Assembly (NCBI RefSeq): GCF_003576645.1
Contig: NC_044925.1
Span: forward strand, 14,574,794-14,638,793
Direction: 5' to 3'
Source of the DNA: Ipomoea triloba
Taxonomy: Eukaryota; Streptophyta; Magnoliopsida; Solanales; Convolvulaceae
DNA: 64,000 bases
In this document: positions 20,745-32,100 of the stretch, piece by piece
Position numbering within the stretch: the first letter of the stretch is position 1
Layout: each line of letters opens with the position of its first letter
The notes under the pieces: model-generated
Seen by the model: the letters and a program-made list of their open reading frames with translations, nothing else
The model's database searches: none
What the model was told of the DNA's origin: nothing
Program-made: the position numbers and the translations under genes

Positions 20745-22408
20745 CTATCCTTCGAAGCACACAGATTTTGGGACCTTACCAAGCGTCCCGTGAACCTTTG
20801 CTTCAAGGAATGTCCCAAGATGGGAAACATCCTTGAATACCCACATAAATAAAGGAAGAACAACATGCAAGATTGGAAGAATTTTAGCACCAAACACCCT
20901 CCTTAACTCTTCTAGGATGGTGTTTACTTCATTTTCCTCATCCTCTCTTCTACCCCTAAAGATTTTTTCATTTGTTTCGTACCATATCTCCTCACTCCCA
21001 TTTTCATTTTCTAATGTGGTCAAGTCTCTCCACTCAACTTTCTCTATAAGATTAAGCGTTAAAATCCGATCATTTTCTCTCATTCCTTCCTCACCTTCCC
21101 TTCTCTCATCTTCCCAAAAATTACTCTCACTCTCACAACCGTAGAACGAAGCATCATCCCCCTCACTCATGAACTCACTTTCACCCGAGACAAAGGATTC
21201 ATCTTCCAAAAAGTTAAAGCAATCATACTCATATTTAAACAAAAGAGAATCCTTATAGTCATAAGTCAATACATCAAAAATTTTCATGGAATCATCCTCC
21301 CGAAATTTAAAGCAATCATAATCACATGTGATGGAAATATTAATGCAAAGGGAGTCATCCACACAATTGTCAAGGGTGTTTTTAACAAGAGCACAAGGAT
21401 TTTCAAGAATATTAGCGTAAGAAGGATTAGGAATTTTACCACATGTTGGCTCTTCATCTTCCCACACCGTCTCAATGTCTTCATCTTCACTCTCCATCTC
21501 TACCTCTTTTTGATCTTCCAATTCGAAAATTGGAACTCCTTCAAGCACCGGGGCATAACAATCCTCCTTTTCTTCAACATCCACCTCTTCGCTAGCATTT
21601 TGCGCTTTTTCATCCTCTTGTACAATCCTTGGATTGGCTTCCAAAGTGGGGATGTCATCTATGATGGTGGAGTTAGCTCGGGACTCATTCATTTTCATGA
21701 GCTCCTCCATCATAGATAGCATCTTCATTTCAACGTCTTCTAGTGGAAGTCCTTCCTCCCGGAGGGTAGCGAGATAGTCTTTTAATTCGCTCTTGATTTC
21801 GGCTTTTAGTTTAGCCGTATCCTCCTTGGCCATCCTTGTGAACGCATCAATTTTCGCTTTTAGAATTTCGATTTCGTCCGTGGCCGGTGGGATATAATCA
21901 CAAGGATTGGTATGGGTAAAATTTGGGAAAGAGGGTGGTGTTTCGAAGAAATGGGTAGTATTGTTTTCTTTGTGAATTTGTGATGGAGGTGGGTAGTGGG
22001 TGTTTAGGTGGGAATTTGGGAATGAATTTGACTCGGGAGTATAGCTTGGGTCGATTGTTCTCATCATTTGTGCAAGCTTACTTTCTATATTTTGGGATAT
22101 TTCTTTGGAGCTTAGTGAGTCAATTTCTTGATTGGAGTATTGTGAAGGGTAATTTTTTTGGAAAGGTGGAGGTGGTGTTTCATATGGGTATGGGTGATGG
22201 TTGTATGTATGAAATGGATAGGGATATGGAGGTGGTAAGTGGTGGTGTGGAAATGGGTAAGGTATGGAGGTGTGTAATGATATGTTGGTGGAGGGTAAGT
22301 ATAGGTGGGATGGGGGTAATAAGGATATGGTTGGGGTTGAGGATTTCTATAGGATTGTCCTCCATGATGTGGGTAATCATGGGGATTCATTTGAGCACAC
22401 ATTGGCAA
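20745..22408 (-). pseudogene. Large gag-like ORF of element E, one frameshift
   Basis: The minus-strand frame runs from a Met near 22390-22408 to the stop at 20745. One frameshift near 22257 separates the Tyr/Pro-rich start (MNPHDYPHHGGQSYRNPQP...) from the main 440-codon frame starting at 22067. The start resembles the Tyr/Pro-rich opening of element H gag, and a Lys/Glu coiled-coil stretch follows (EILKAKIDAF...). The C-terminal 200 residues are very acidic with repeated YDCF and EDDS/EDES blocks and end in GTLGKVPKSVCFEG. There is no zinc knuckle or pol motif. It is probably a diverged gag of a non-autonomous element. The C-terminal part recurs at 44926-45543. Confidence 0.7.
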
Positions 22409-22633
22409 ACTTACAATTGATTTTCAACAAAATTTTCTGCACAAAGCTTAGCCAACAACAAATATTTGCAACTAAAAGTAGTTGCAAGTGAGCAAAAGAT
22501 ATACGATGCAATATAAGCTCACTTCTCAAATAAGAAACAAAAATAAGAAAACAAAATAAACAAAAAGAAAACAATTGAAGAACTCTTACAAATCTACTTC
22601 AAAAATGTCAACAAAACTCAAGGACCGTTTGCC

Positions 22634-22652
22634 ATCCCCGGCAACGGCGCCA
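22634..22652 (-). other. PBS of element E (tRNA-Asp)
   Basis: TGGCGCCGTTGCCGGGGAT on the minus strand, three bases from the LTR boundary at 22656. Confidence 0.9.
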
Positions 22653-22655
22653 TTT

Positions 22656-23127
22656 TGATGTTGTGTGTATGGTGGTGAGGGTGAAGGTGGTGAAACGAAG
22701 AGTCAAGACTCCCTGAGTGTCGTGTCTCTCAAGGATGGCGAATGGGAACCGAATACGTGTTGGCATTTAGGAAGTTGAAAGGTAAGAGTTACAAGAATCG
22801 TGGGAAGAGGTTGTGTTCATGGTTGGTTTGAAGGTAAAAAAGGATAGAAAATACAAAATGTAAAAGGAAGGGGTGCATGCCAAAGTTAAGCCAAAGGATT
22901 GATTATCGTAGGTAGCTTGGAATTGGGTTTCAGGATTGATCTAGGGAGTCACGGTCTTTGTATTGAGTGGCGTCACACTCAAACTCTCAATCCTCATTCG
23001 GTTGAGGCATTTTATTGAACACCTTGCCTACCACTCCTCTCGGATCTCATCCTTTCGGATTAAAAGCGGAGATATAGATGAGTTGGGCTCGTGAGAGGCC
23101 GCTATTCGCGCACTCTCTCACTTCCAC
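22656..23127 (-). repeat. 5' LTR of element E, left part
   Basis: Matches 17125-17600. Solo LTR S interrupts it at 23128. It resumes at 25538-25594, where element B inserted after ACATC. The remainder is not found after element B. Confidence 0.85.
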
Positions 23128-25537
23128 TGTGATACTCGGTATTTTTAGTTAGTATTATTTATTATTTTTGATATGAATATAAATAGAATTTATTATTATA
23201 TAATTTATAATTATATTAATTTATGATCGTACTATTTTATGAGACCCAAAATTATTTGGGACTAGTGAACTAATCTACTATTATTTTATTCCTAAACTTA
23301 AAATAATAACTAATTCCTAATTAGATAATATAAGTTACGTATGTATAGTCAAAACCTAGTGAACTTATATATATACATATAAGTTACGTATGTGTATATG
23401 CTAATGTATATATTTATATGTTAATATATGTTAATGTATGTTAATAGCTGCTAATGTAATGTAGTACAGTACGTATATATATATTAATATACCTAGTATT
23501 ATATATGTTAATATATATATTTAAGTTTTATAATTTTTGAACTCTAAAGCCACAAGTATAAGCCTTCTTAAACTCATATGCTGCATAAATATATATAAGT
23601 ATAATATACATTAATTTTTCATAGAGAAGCGGCTCACGTATTTATAAGAAAAAGAGAGAAGACCTAGCTAGAAACATCATCATCACCGTTTCTTTGTGTT
23701 TGGCGTCACTTTGCGTTTTTCCTCCGCATCATCTATTCAACGTGAAACGGAGGCGGAACAAGTGTAAGATTCGGGAGCTTTGGTAAATTTAGGATCCAAG
23801 TAAGTGTTTATGTCCATCAAAACCTACTTACGCGCTGTAAACATATGTATTATTCCTTATTTATGTGTATGGGTGCTATATTATTAAATTATTGTGCTTG
23901 GAAAGGGAGAAATTACTCAATTTGTTTGTTGTCTGGAAAAATTCTGACTGTCGCAGTCTGAAAACAAATTCGTGATAAAATACTTTTTGAACTCCGATTG
24001 GCCTGAAATTTTTTTTAGAGGATCTAGACTTATGATACTTGATGTATATGAAATTATTTTGTTATCTATATACTTCAGTTTTTCCATAAAAATTTTGTAA
24101 TGTAGTGGCAGCATGCTGTCAGTTAAATTTCTGCTCAGCGCAGTGTTGGGAAAAATTTCGAAACAAATACTTCTATACTTTGGATTGGCTTGAATTTTAT
24201 TGTGCATATTCTAGACTCTCTGTACTTCATATCTGGAAAATTTCGTGTTAAGATGTGCTACCGATTTTCCTCAGAAAATTCTGCAATTCTGGTCATGAAT
24301 TCTGAAATTTTTGTTAATTTCAGCTTATTGTGTGTCTTGTTAATTGTTGAGCCATTGAGAAATTTTTATTTGGATCATGTGAAATATACTGTTTTGGAGT
24401 GTTATATGAGTAAGATTATTATTTTTGTTTTGTTTTACAAAGATTGAGGATAAAATGTTTGGTTGGGTTGTGATGCCCTTAATGAATTATAAGATGTGTA
24501 GTATCCTGTTATGAAATTCTGGATACTTGGGTTAAGACCCAGTTGGTTGTGTTATTAGCAGTAGAAACGTATCCTGTCTCCATATGAATTTTAATTTTGT
24601 TATTTTGAGGAGTGGTTAGCGGAGTCTACCACTAGGGTATTTACCCTGTAGAGTAGTAGTCATTAGAAACGTATCATGACTACTAGGACTAGTTACTACC
24701 CAATGGACTTGGAAACCCATTGGGGGTGTGCACACTTAAGGTATTAGTTCTGTTCCACTTAAATGGGATTTTTGTGTAGTGTTCAGTAGAGAGATTACTG
24801 TTCACTAGGGCTTATTAACTAAGACCCTGCCCATTATTTGAGATTAAATGGGATTCTTGCGTAGTGTTCAGTAGAGTGATTACTGTCCACTAGGGCTTAA
24901 TAATTAAGACCCTGCCCATTGTTTGGTTTGTTGTTTCATATTCTTCCATACTTTTGGAAATGTATTACTTGTGAAAAGGATTATGTTAATCTTAAGGTTG
25001 TGTTTGGGAAAATCGATCTGTACGAATGTTGTGATTGGAAATAAATGTTTACATTGAAGTTGATTGCTATAAAGCTTTATGGCTATTTCATTTGGATGTG
25101 TGGCTATATATTGTATTAAATTTGTTTTACAGGGTGGAGTAAATCTTACTTAGCAAAGTTTTGCTAACTCCGTTGTTTTGTGTCTCTTTTATTTGTGGTT
25201 GCACAGGTGATTCATTAGGGGGCCTGTTGAGAGCGCGACTATATTAGATTTTGTAGTTTTCATTCTTATGTTTTCCTTTAGATATTATTGAATTCAGACT
25301 TATTTGGTTTTGATATTGTACGGACCTATATTTTGAGAACTTTGGTTTAGCCTTACATCTAGCTGCAGTTAGCTTAGATGTGGCGGTTTCACCCTCGTGG
25401 TTTTGAGGAGTTTTGTTTATCTTATCAGTTAGAATGCAACTAGTTTCTAAATAAAGATATTTCTATTTTTGGAAAGATTCTATCTTTAGAAGTACTATTA
25501 ATAGTATGCTTTAGAATTGAAAAACAGGGGTGTTACA
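23128..25537 (+). mobile_element. Solo LTR S (chromovirus-type)
   Basis: A 2410-bp sequence starting TGTGATACTCGG and ending GGGGTGTTACA, flanked by the perfect 5-bp TSD TCCAC (23123-23127, 25538-25542). There is no PBS, coding or PPT sequence, so it is a solo LTR. It has a TATA box (TATTTATAAG, 23639-23648), a donor-like CAAGTAAGTG near 23800, the TTAGCAAA/TTTGCTAA palindrome (25150-25167), an acceptor-like TTGCACAG at 25206, and an 85-bp tandem duplication (24761-24925). No LTR ORF is recognisable after the acceptor. Confidence 0.9.
23639..23648 (+). promoter_or_regulatory. TATA box, solo LTR S
   Basis: TATTTATAAG followed by a purine-rich stretch. It is the clearest core promoter among the chromovirus LTRs here. 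Confidence 0.65.
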
Positions 25538-27212
25538 TCCACTCGGTTTACTACCTATACCGGCTGGAAATATAAGCAAAGATTGAACAACATCTGTAAC
25601 CCCTCAGTTATTCTGACAAAGTTAGGGTTCGAAATTTTTTTTTTTAGGCAATGACATTTATGAGAAGATCTCTCAGTACTTCAAAAGAATTTTTTTTTTA
25701 GAGTAAGTTATTAATAAGCTGCGATCTACGTACCGGTCACGAACCGAAAATTTTTAAGGATTTATATACAGTTCGAATTTTCCTAGAAAGTGGATTATTG
25801 AGTATGATACGATTAAGCCTGAACTTCCTACTTAGTTCAAGAGAAATTTAAACGGACTGTAAGAGTGAAATTGTTACGGACCTTCGTACCTGTATTTCGC
25901 GAGATACCGAAAAATTTCCAATTTTAGTGGTTAAATGACGGGATTATTTTTAGAATAATTTTGGTGTTAGAATTTTCCCCAATTAAGTTATAATCCTCCG
26001 AACCTTTATCTGATTTAATCCCAAACTGGCAAAATAAATTCTACTCTTCAAGATCTACCATGGGGATTTGACAAGTGTCACCCTTATTACCACATAGTAA
26101 TTAAATAATGAATTGTCATAAGAAGTATGGGATGATCATACTTGTTACCTTAAGCTTCAAGCCAACTTCCCATCACACTCTCTCTCTCTCTCATTTTCGA
26201 AAATTAGAAGGGAAAAGAAGAGGAAGAAAATCTCATTCTTCTACATTGTGATCCAAGAACTCCATAGCCTTCTCTTCAACACAAGTGCTCCATAATAGGT
26301 AAAAACTTTGGTTTTGTTCGGTTAATATGACTAGAATCCTTCCTAGAACTTAAGTTTAAACTAAGGGTTCATGAAAACGTTGTTATTATGGTGATTTTGT
26401 TTAGGATCTTTGGTGAAAGGTTTGAAGGAGAAGATCACCATCTTTCTACAGTTTTAAAAATCTACTTGGGAGGTAAGGAATCCCTTAAGTTGGTTTAGTC
26501 ACATGAAGGTGACAAATGCTAGTAAATTATGTGACTAGGAATTTTATGTGAAAGTTATGTGCTAAATTATGGATCTACAAGTTGGCTCAAAGAAACTACG
26601 CTTTATTGTTTGGTAATTTTTGTATGCATGTTCATAGTTAATTTATGCTTGTATATGTTGTGTTTATGTCCATATAAGCTTAGAGTTGCGAAAATAGTGG
26701 AAAATCGGGGCGTTACAACCCGGTTTTCGCTACTCGAAGTTGGCAGAATCGGATGGACGCGGCCGTTGACGCGCGTCCATCGGCGTCCCATGCTTCGGCG
26801 TCACGGCCGAAAGGGCGTCCGTGGGCGCCCATAATTTCAGCGTCAATGCCGAACGAGCGGACGCAGCCCGGACGCACGCGGATCCGTTTTCGACCAAATT
26901 TCCCCGATGTTTTTGCTCCCGAATGTTATGATATTTGGAAGGCCTACGGGCAACCGAGTCAATCTTTGAAAGCTCAAATATTATTTTGTAAATTATGTTC
27001 ACTAATTTGGGGAATATTTGTGTTTTTAAGAAACAAGTGTGACCCTTGTCACTTGGAATTTCATGGTGAAAAGTCTTTGACAAATATGTGTATTTTGGAA
27101 ACATATTTGGATAAGAATGACCGTTTTTGGTCATCGCGTGAATATACTAATTAAACCCAAGGAAAGAAAGAATGTTTTGAAACCCTTAGTTTCTGGATAA
27201 TGTTGTTGAGTT

Positions 27213-27510
27213 GTTAACTTACGGGAGGCCTGCGGGAGCCGTGGCCCGGAAGTTAATGAGATGTTTGACTTTACGGGAGGCTTGCGAGCCGGGGCCCGGA
27301 TGTTATTGAAATGTTTGACTTTACGGGAGGCTTGTGAGTCGTGGCCCGGAAGTTACTGAGATGTTGACTTTACGGGAGGCCTGCGGGAGCCGTGGCCCGG
27401 AAGTTATTGTAATGTTTGACTTCACGGGAGGCTTGTGAGCCGTGGCCCGGAAGTTATTGAGATGTTTGACCTGCGGGAGGCATGAGTGCCGCGGCCCGAG
27501 GTTCTTGAAA
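27213..27510 (+). repeat. ~48-bp GC-rich tandem repeat in LTR B
   Basis: About six copies of a unit containing ACGGGAGGC and GCCGTGGCCCGG. LTRs C (59742-59885) and D (63455-63640) have related arrays in their matching orientation. Confidence 0.85.
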
Positions 27511-27851
27511 ATATTCCAAATATGCCTTGCACTTATCCAGGGGGAAACTAAGTAATTTTTACTAACTATGAAAACCTAGTTACTCCGTAAGTAGGTCGCA
27601 GAATAAAATGTCAAGAGTTCTGAATAGTAAAGTGTGTGTGTTGTTGAACTCACTATTTTGAATTAAATGATGGAATTCTCGGAAATGAAAGTATTATGTG
27701 CTGATGTCATTCATATACTATGCTATACTTTCTTTGTTGTTAATCTGGTTGCAGGTAGATTGCAACTTATGGGTAAAGTTTACAGTTTTATGAGTATTAT
27801 GTTTTTTTTTGAAACCTTTGTTTACTTTTGAGTGTCAATGGATTTCCTTAC

Positions 27852-27867
27852 TTAGCCGTCGTGCTAA
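27852..27867 (+). other. TTAGC-CGTCGT-GCTAA inverted repeat, LTR B
   Basis: Identical to the LTR A copy although the surrounding LTR is diverged. It lies 26 nt before the acceptor. Confidence 0.75.
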
Positions 27868-27893
27868 CTACACTTCATTGTGTCCTTTATCAG

Positions 27894-28364
27894 ATGGAAT
27901 CTAGTGTGGGCTCGTGCAGCCCTACGGACTCCGATCCATCGGAATTTGAGTTCCCAGTCTTAGATTACGATGACTACATACAGTACCTACCTGATGATGA
28001 CCCGTTCGCCCCCGGCTACACTCCAGACCCTCCAATGCAGACTTGTACCCCTGACCCTGTTCCCATTTCCGTCTCACCAACGGTACCCGTTTGGTCATCT
28101 GCCCCTGTTAACCCGTTGTGTCCTCTGGACGTCATACAGGCTAGCTATGGGTTCTATCCCCTAGAGGTTTTACCCGATAGTGATCCCCTCGAGTTTGTCG
28201 TTCGCTATCCCTACCCGTGGGACCCGAGTCCCCCGGAGTATCATGAGGAGTGGATGATGTATATCAATACTTGCAACTTTCTGGACCACATCACCTGGTT
28301 CGAGGGTGCGTGACATCTTGTTTGGGGTACCTATACTGGCCCGGTGTACCACTCGTTAGACTAG
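27894..28364 (+). pseudogene. LTR-encoded ORF, element B homologue
   Basis: Start chosen at ATG 27894, right after CAG, to match LTR A; the open frame extends 22 codons upstream but that stretch corresponds to the intron end. It opens MESSVGSCSP, has LDYDDYIQ, a Pro-rich linker, then YGFYP, SDPLEF, YPYPWDPSP and FLDHITW. A TGA at 28311-28313 stands where LTR A has TGG. Beyond it the frame continues with HLVWG..TGPVY to a TAG at 28362-28364, exactly as in A. In YPYPWDPSP five of nine codons differ from A, all synonymously. Unknown function. Confidence 0.7.
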
Positions 28365-28704
28365 ATAGTGTCTAGGGTGGGAAGTCAAGTCTGACCTTTT
28401 TGTGTATATATATCTTTTGTAGCCATGCTAGTGCTAAGATGGCTAGTGAGGTTGGGTCTAATTCAAACTCTCTTGGTGGGCTGTAACTAAACTTTGGTAC
28501 ACGTTAGTAGCTAATTTAGCTACTCTTTTGTTGATGCTATGAAAATATATATCAAGTTATGATGGTCATGATGATGTAGTACAGTTTCCTTATCTTTAGC
28601 CTGTGCATCTAGAAGGAATCCTATCTGTATGTGATTGGGTTTAGTCTAGGTGTGGCGGTAACTACTCCGGCTGCTCCGTACAGCCAAGTCGGGGTGTTAC
28701 AAGT

Positions 28705-28716
28705 TGGTATCAGAGC
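28705..28716 (+). other. PBS of element B (initiator Met tRNA)
   Basis: TGGTATCAGAGC, a perfect match to the canonical initiator-Met primer site, three bases after the LTR. Positions 28717-29181 are an untranslated leader. Confidence 0.9.
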
Positions 28717-29181
28717 CCTGTTTCGAGTCAGAATCCTAAGTCAAACTTTTTCGAGTTAGCTCTAGTTTCGAGTTAACCAAGTTTCGAAGTCAGCTTAGGT
28801 TCGTTAAGACCAATCTAAGTTATTGTTACAGTTTGGCGAGTACAAGTTCGGAGCAGAGCTGGAATGGAGGCCTGGTGGCATAAGAAGGGGGTATTCCACT
28901 TTTACTCTATAGAATCTCACGGTTCTGGTCGTTGAATAATATGATCAATATTTGTGTTTCCCTGCATGTGGTTGCTTAAGCTTTTGTGAGTGAGCTTGCT
29001 AGCGTAATGTGTTGAATATCTTTATGCTACGTTTGAAACCCTGGTTAGAGGGTATAAAAAGGGTGAATGTTAGGAAGGATTGTATAGGACTTGAGTAGGT
29101 GTTATACTAACTGCCTAACTAGCTAATCCCGTAAGGATTTCTATACCTCGAGTACTAACTTGGAATTATCGTTCAGCAAAT

Positions 29182-32100
29182 ATGCCGCCGAGACGAAATG
29201 CGCCTGCGGGTAACAACGATAATACCTCTGCAATAGATCGTATGACTCAGGCAATGGAGAGAATTGCTGAGTTTATGCTAGCTCAGCAAGGTCAAAACCA
29301 AAACCAGGGACAGCCACGGGTGGATTTTGCTAAGGCAATCGCCAACCGACAACCACCATACTACGCAGGTGAAAAAGATCCGGTGATTTTGGAGGAGTGG
29401 GTCCGAACGTTCGATAAGTTGCTCAACGCAGTGAATTGTCCTGCGAATCAACGAGTATCCTCTGCAGTCTATTACCTGACGAAAGCCACAGACAATTGGT
29501 GGGCGACGGTCGGACCTGATCTCCTATAAGACCCAGCGTTTGGTTGGGAAGAATTCAAGGTGGAATTAAGGGAACAATTCTACACGGAGCGTATTAAGGG
29601 GATTAAATGCGAGGAGTTCCTACGACTAAAGCAGAAGGGAGCAACTATCCAGGAATATTATGACCAATACGTAGGACTGATGCGTTTCGCACAAGAGATC
29701 GTACCTGACGAGGCAAGTAAGGCAAGGAGATTCGTTCGGGGATTGGATTGGAGCATAAGGGGAATGATCGCACCATTCATGTGCTCTACCTTGAAAGAGG
29801 CGTATGATAGGGCCTCGGATCATTATCAAGTGTACCTGGACCAACAGGAAGTCTACGGCTGAAGCAAGAGGAAAGCTGATGACAAGTCTCGGAAGTTTCC
29901 GTCAGGAAACAAGAAGGCCAACCAAGGCAGCTTCAACCCAGTACAAGGAAGAGAAGGAGTCAATCAGGGGAACCGTCCTGCTTTCCCAAGATGTGGGAGG
30001 AATCATCACGGAGAAAACTGTCAAGGAATGAAGTTTAGATGTTATAAGTGTGGTCTCCTGGGGCACAAATCTTTTCAGTGCCGAATTCAGGAAGACAGTC
30101 CCCAAAAACCTTCGCAGAATGTGAATCAAGGTAGGAGATTCAATGGGAATGCCGGCCAGAAGCCCGCAAGAGCAGAAGACAAGAGGACCAACTCCTAGTC
30201 TGTGAATCTGGGAAGACCAGCGAACGCCACGTTTGGTTCCAACCACAAAGGAAAGCAAGTGATGGGAGAAAGCAGCGGAGAGAAACAAGGCAGGATTTAA
30301 GTCGTCAATAGCGCTCAGGCTCAGGCTAGCGACGCCGTATCTGGTACATTCCCCATAAACTCAGTACTTGGATTAGTCCTATTTGATATAGGGGCTACCA
30401 ATTCATTTATATCCTCTGTGTTCGCTGATAAACTAAAGTTAAGGCCTACTGCCAAGTTAGAGTTAAATGTCACAACGGCTTCGGGAGTAGTAGTATCCTG
30501 TAAGGATGGTTATGACGACGTTGCGATAGAAATAGCGGGATTTAACTGTCCCGGAAACCTTATTCGTTTTGAACTTGAAGGCATCGATGTAGTACTCGGG
30601 ATGGATTGGTTGGATAAGTACAAAGCTCGGATCGTGTGTAATGAGCGAAAAATTGTCCTGCAAGGACCAAAGGGAAGGAGAATATCCTACCGGGGAATTG
30701 ACAATCAACCCGAATCAAGGTTGTTGACGATGCAGAAATTAAAGAAGCACGTTCGCCAGGGATGTGAAGCGTATCTCTGCTTGGTGCAAGACGCCGAAGT
30801 AGAATAACTCGAGATGGACCGAATTCCAATTGTATGCGAATTTCCTGACCTATTCCCCGACGATCTCACTGAGATGCCACCAGAAAGGGAAGTGGAATTC
30901 ACTATCGATCTTGTACCAGGAACCTCACCTATCTCCAAAGCGCCTTATCGGATGGCACCCAAAGAGATGGAAGAGCTGAAGGCACAATTGGCAGAGTTGT
31001 TGGAAAAGGGATTTATTAGACCAAGCGTATCACCTTGGGGCGCACTAGTGTTGTTCGTGAAGAAGAAGGATGGGAGTCTTAGGCTGTGCATTGACTACAG
31101 GGAACTCAATCGAGTCACAGTAAAGAATAAGTACCCGTTGCCCAGGATCGATGACCTATTTGATCAATTGAACGGAGCGGGTGTATTCTCGAAGATTGAC
31201 CTACGGTCAGGGTATCACCAAGTGTGAGTGGCGAAAGAGGATGTGCCTAAAACGGCGTTTCAGACGAGATACGGACACTATGAGTTCACAGTCATGCCAT
31301 TCGGAGTGACTAATGCCCCAAGAACCTTTATGGACTTGATGAACCGAATTTTCCTTCCGTACCTGGATAAATTCGTCGTCGCTTTCATAGATGACATCTT
31401 AGTTTACTCTAAAACATCGGAGGAACACGAGGAACATCTCAGGACGGTGTTACAAACACTGAGGGAAAAGAAACTTTTCGCAAAGCTTTCAAAATGCGAG
31501 TTTTGGAAAAGAGAAGTCGCATTTCTTGGTCACGTAATCACCAAGGAAGGAATAAGGGTGGATCCAGCCAAGATACGAGCGGTAATTGAATGGGAAGTGC
31601 CCAAATCAGTTATGGAAGTCCGCAGTTTCTTAGGTTTGGCGGGTTATTACCGAAGGTTTGTTCAGGACTTCTCAAAGATAGCAAGACCACTTACGAACTT
31701 GCTCAAAAAGACGACCAAGTATAGTTGGAACGGAGAATGCGAGCAGGCATTTCAGGAGCTTAAGAAGAGATTGGCAACCGCTCCAATGTTAACTCTACCT
31801 GTTGGAACAGAAGGTTATGAGCAGTATACTGATGCATCTCACAAAGGACTAGGATGTGTCCTCATGCAAGATGGAAGGGTAATAGCATATGCTTCTCGAC
31901 AATTAAAACCTCATGAAGCTAACTAGCCGACACATGACTTGGAACTGGCGGCAGTGGTATTCGCACTCAAAATTTGGCGACACTATCTCTATGGAGTCTC
32001 ATGCAAGATTTATACAGACCACAAGAGTTTAAAGTATATCTTCACCTAGGGGGATCTCAATTTAAGACAAAGGAGATGGTTGGAGTTGATTAAGGACTAT

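Larger units (their letters stand above)
17125..25594 (-). mobile_element. Element E: non-autonomous tRNA-Asp LTR element, split by S
   Basis: Minus-strand element: 3' LTR 17125-18437, internal region 18438-22655, tRNA-Asp PBS 22634-22652, and 5' LTR from 22656, interrupted by solo LTR S (23128-25537) and then by element B at 25595. The internal region carries one large gag-like frame and no protease, RT, RNase H or integrase motif. It would depend on Athila-type proteins from elsewhere. Relatives in the window are F, I and the fragment at 44896-45737. Confidence 0.8.
26473..27893 (+). promoter_or_regulatory. Putative leader intron within LTR B
   Basis: The donor AG|GTAAGGAATCCCTT is shared with LTR A. 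The acceptor CTTTATCAG directly precedes the ORF, with the branch-point-like GCTAAC about 26 nt upstream. Inferred from conservation. Confidence 0.5.
25595..28701 (+). repeat. 5' LTR of element B
   Basis: 3107 bp, TGTAAC...GTTACA. Contents in order: CT microsatellite at 26178, donor-like AG|GTAAGGAATCCC at 26473, a GC-rich block (26745-26900), a tandem array (27213-27510), palindrome (27852-27867), acceptor at 27893 and the LTR ORF. The order is the same as in LTR A. Confidence 0.88.
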
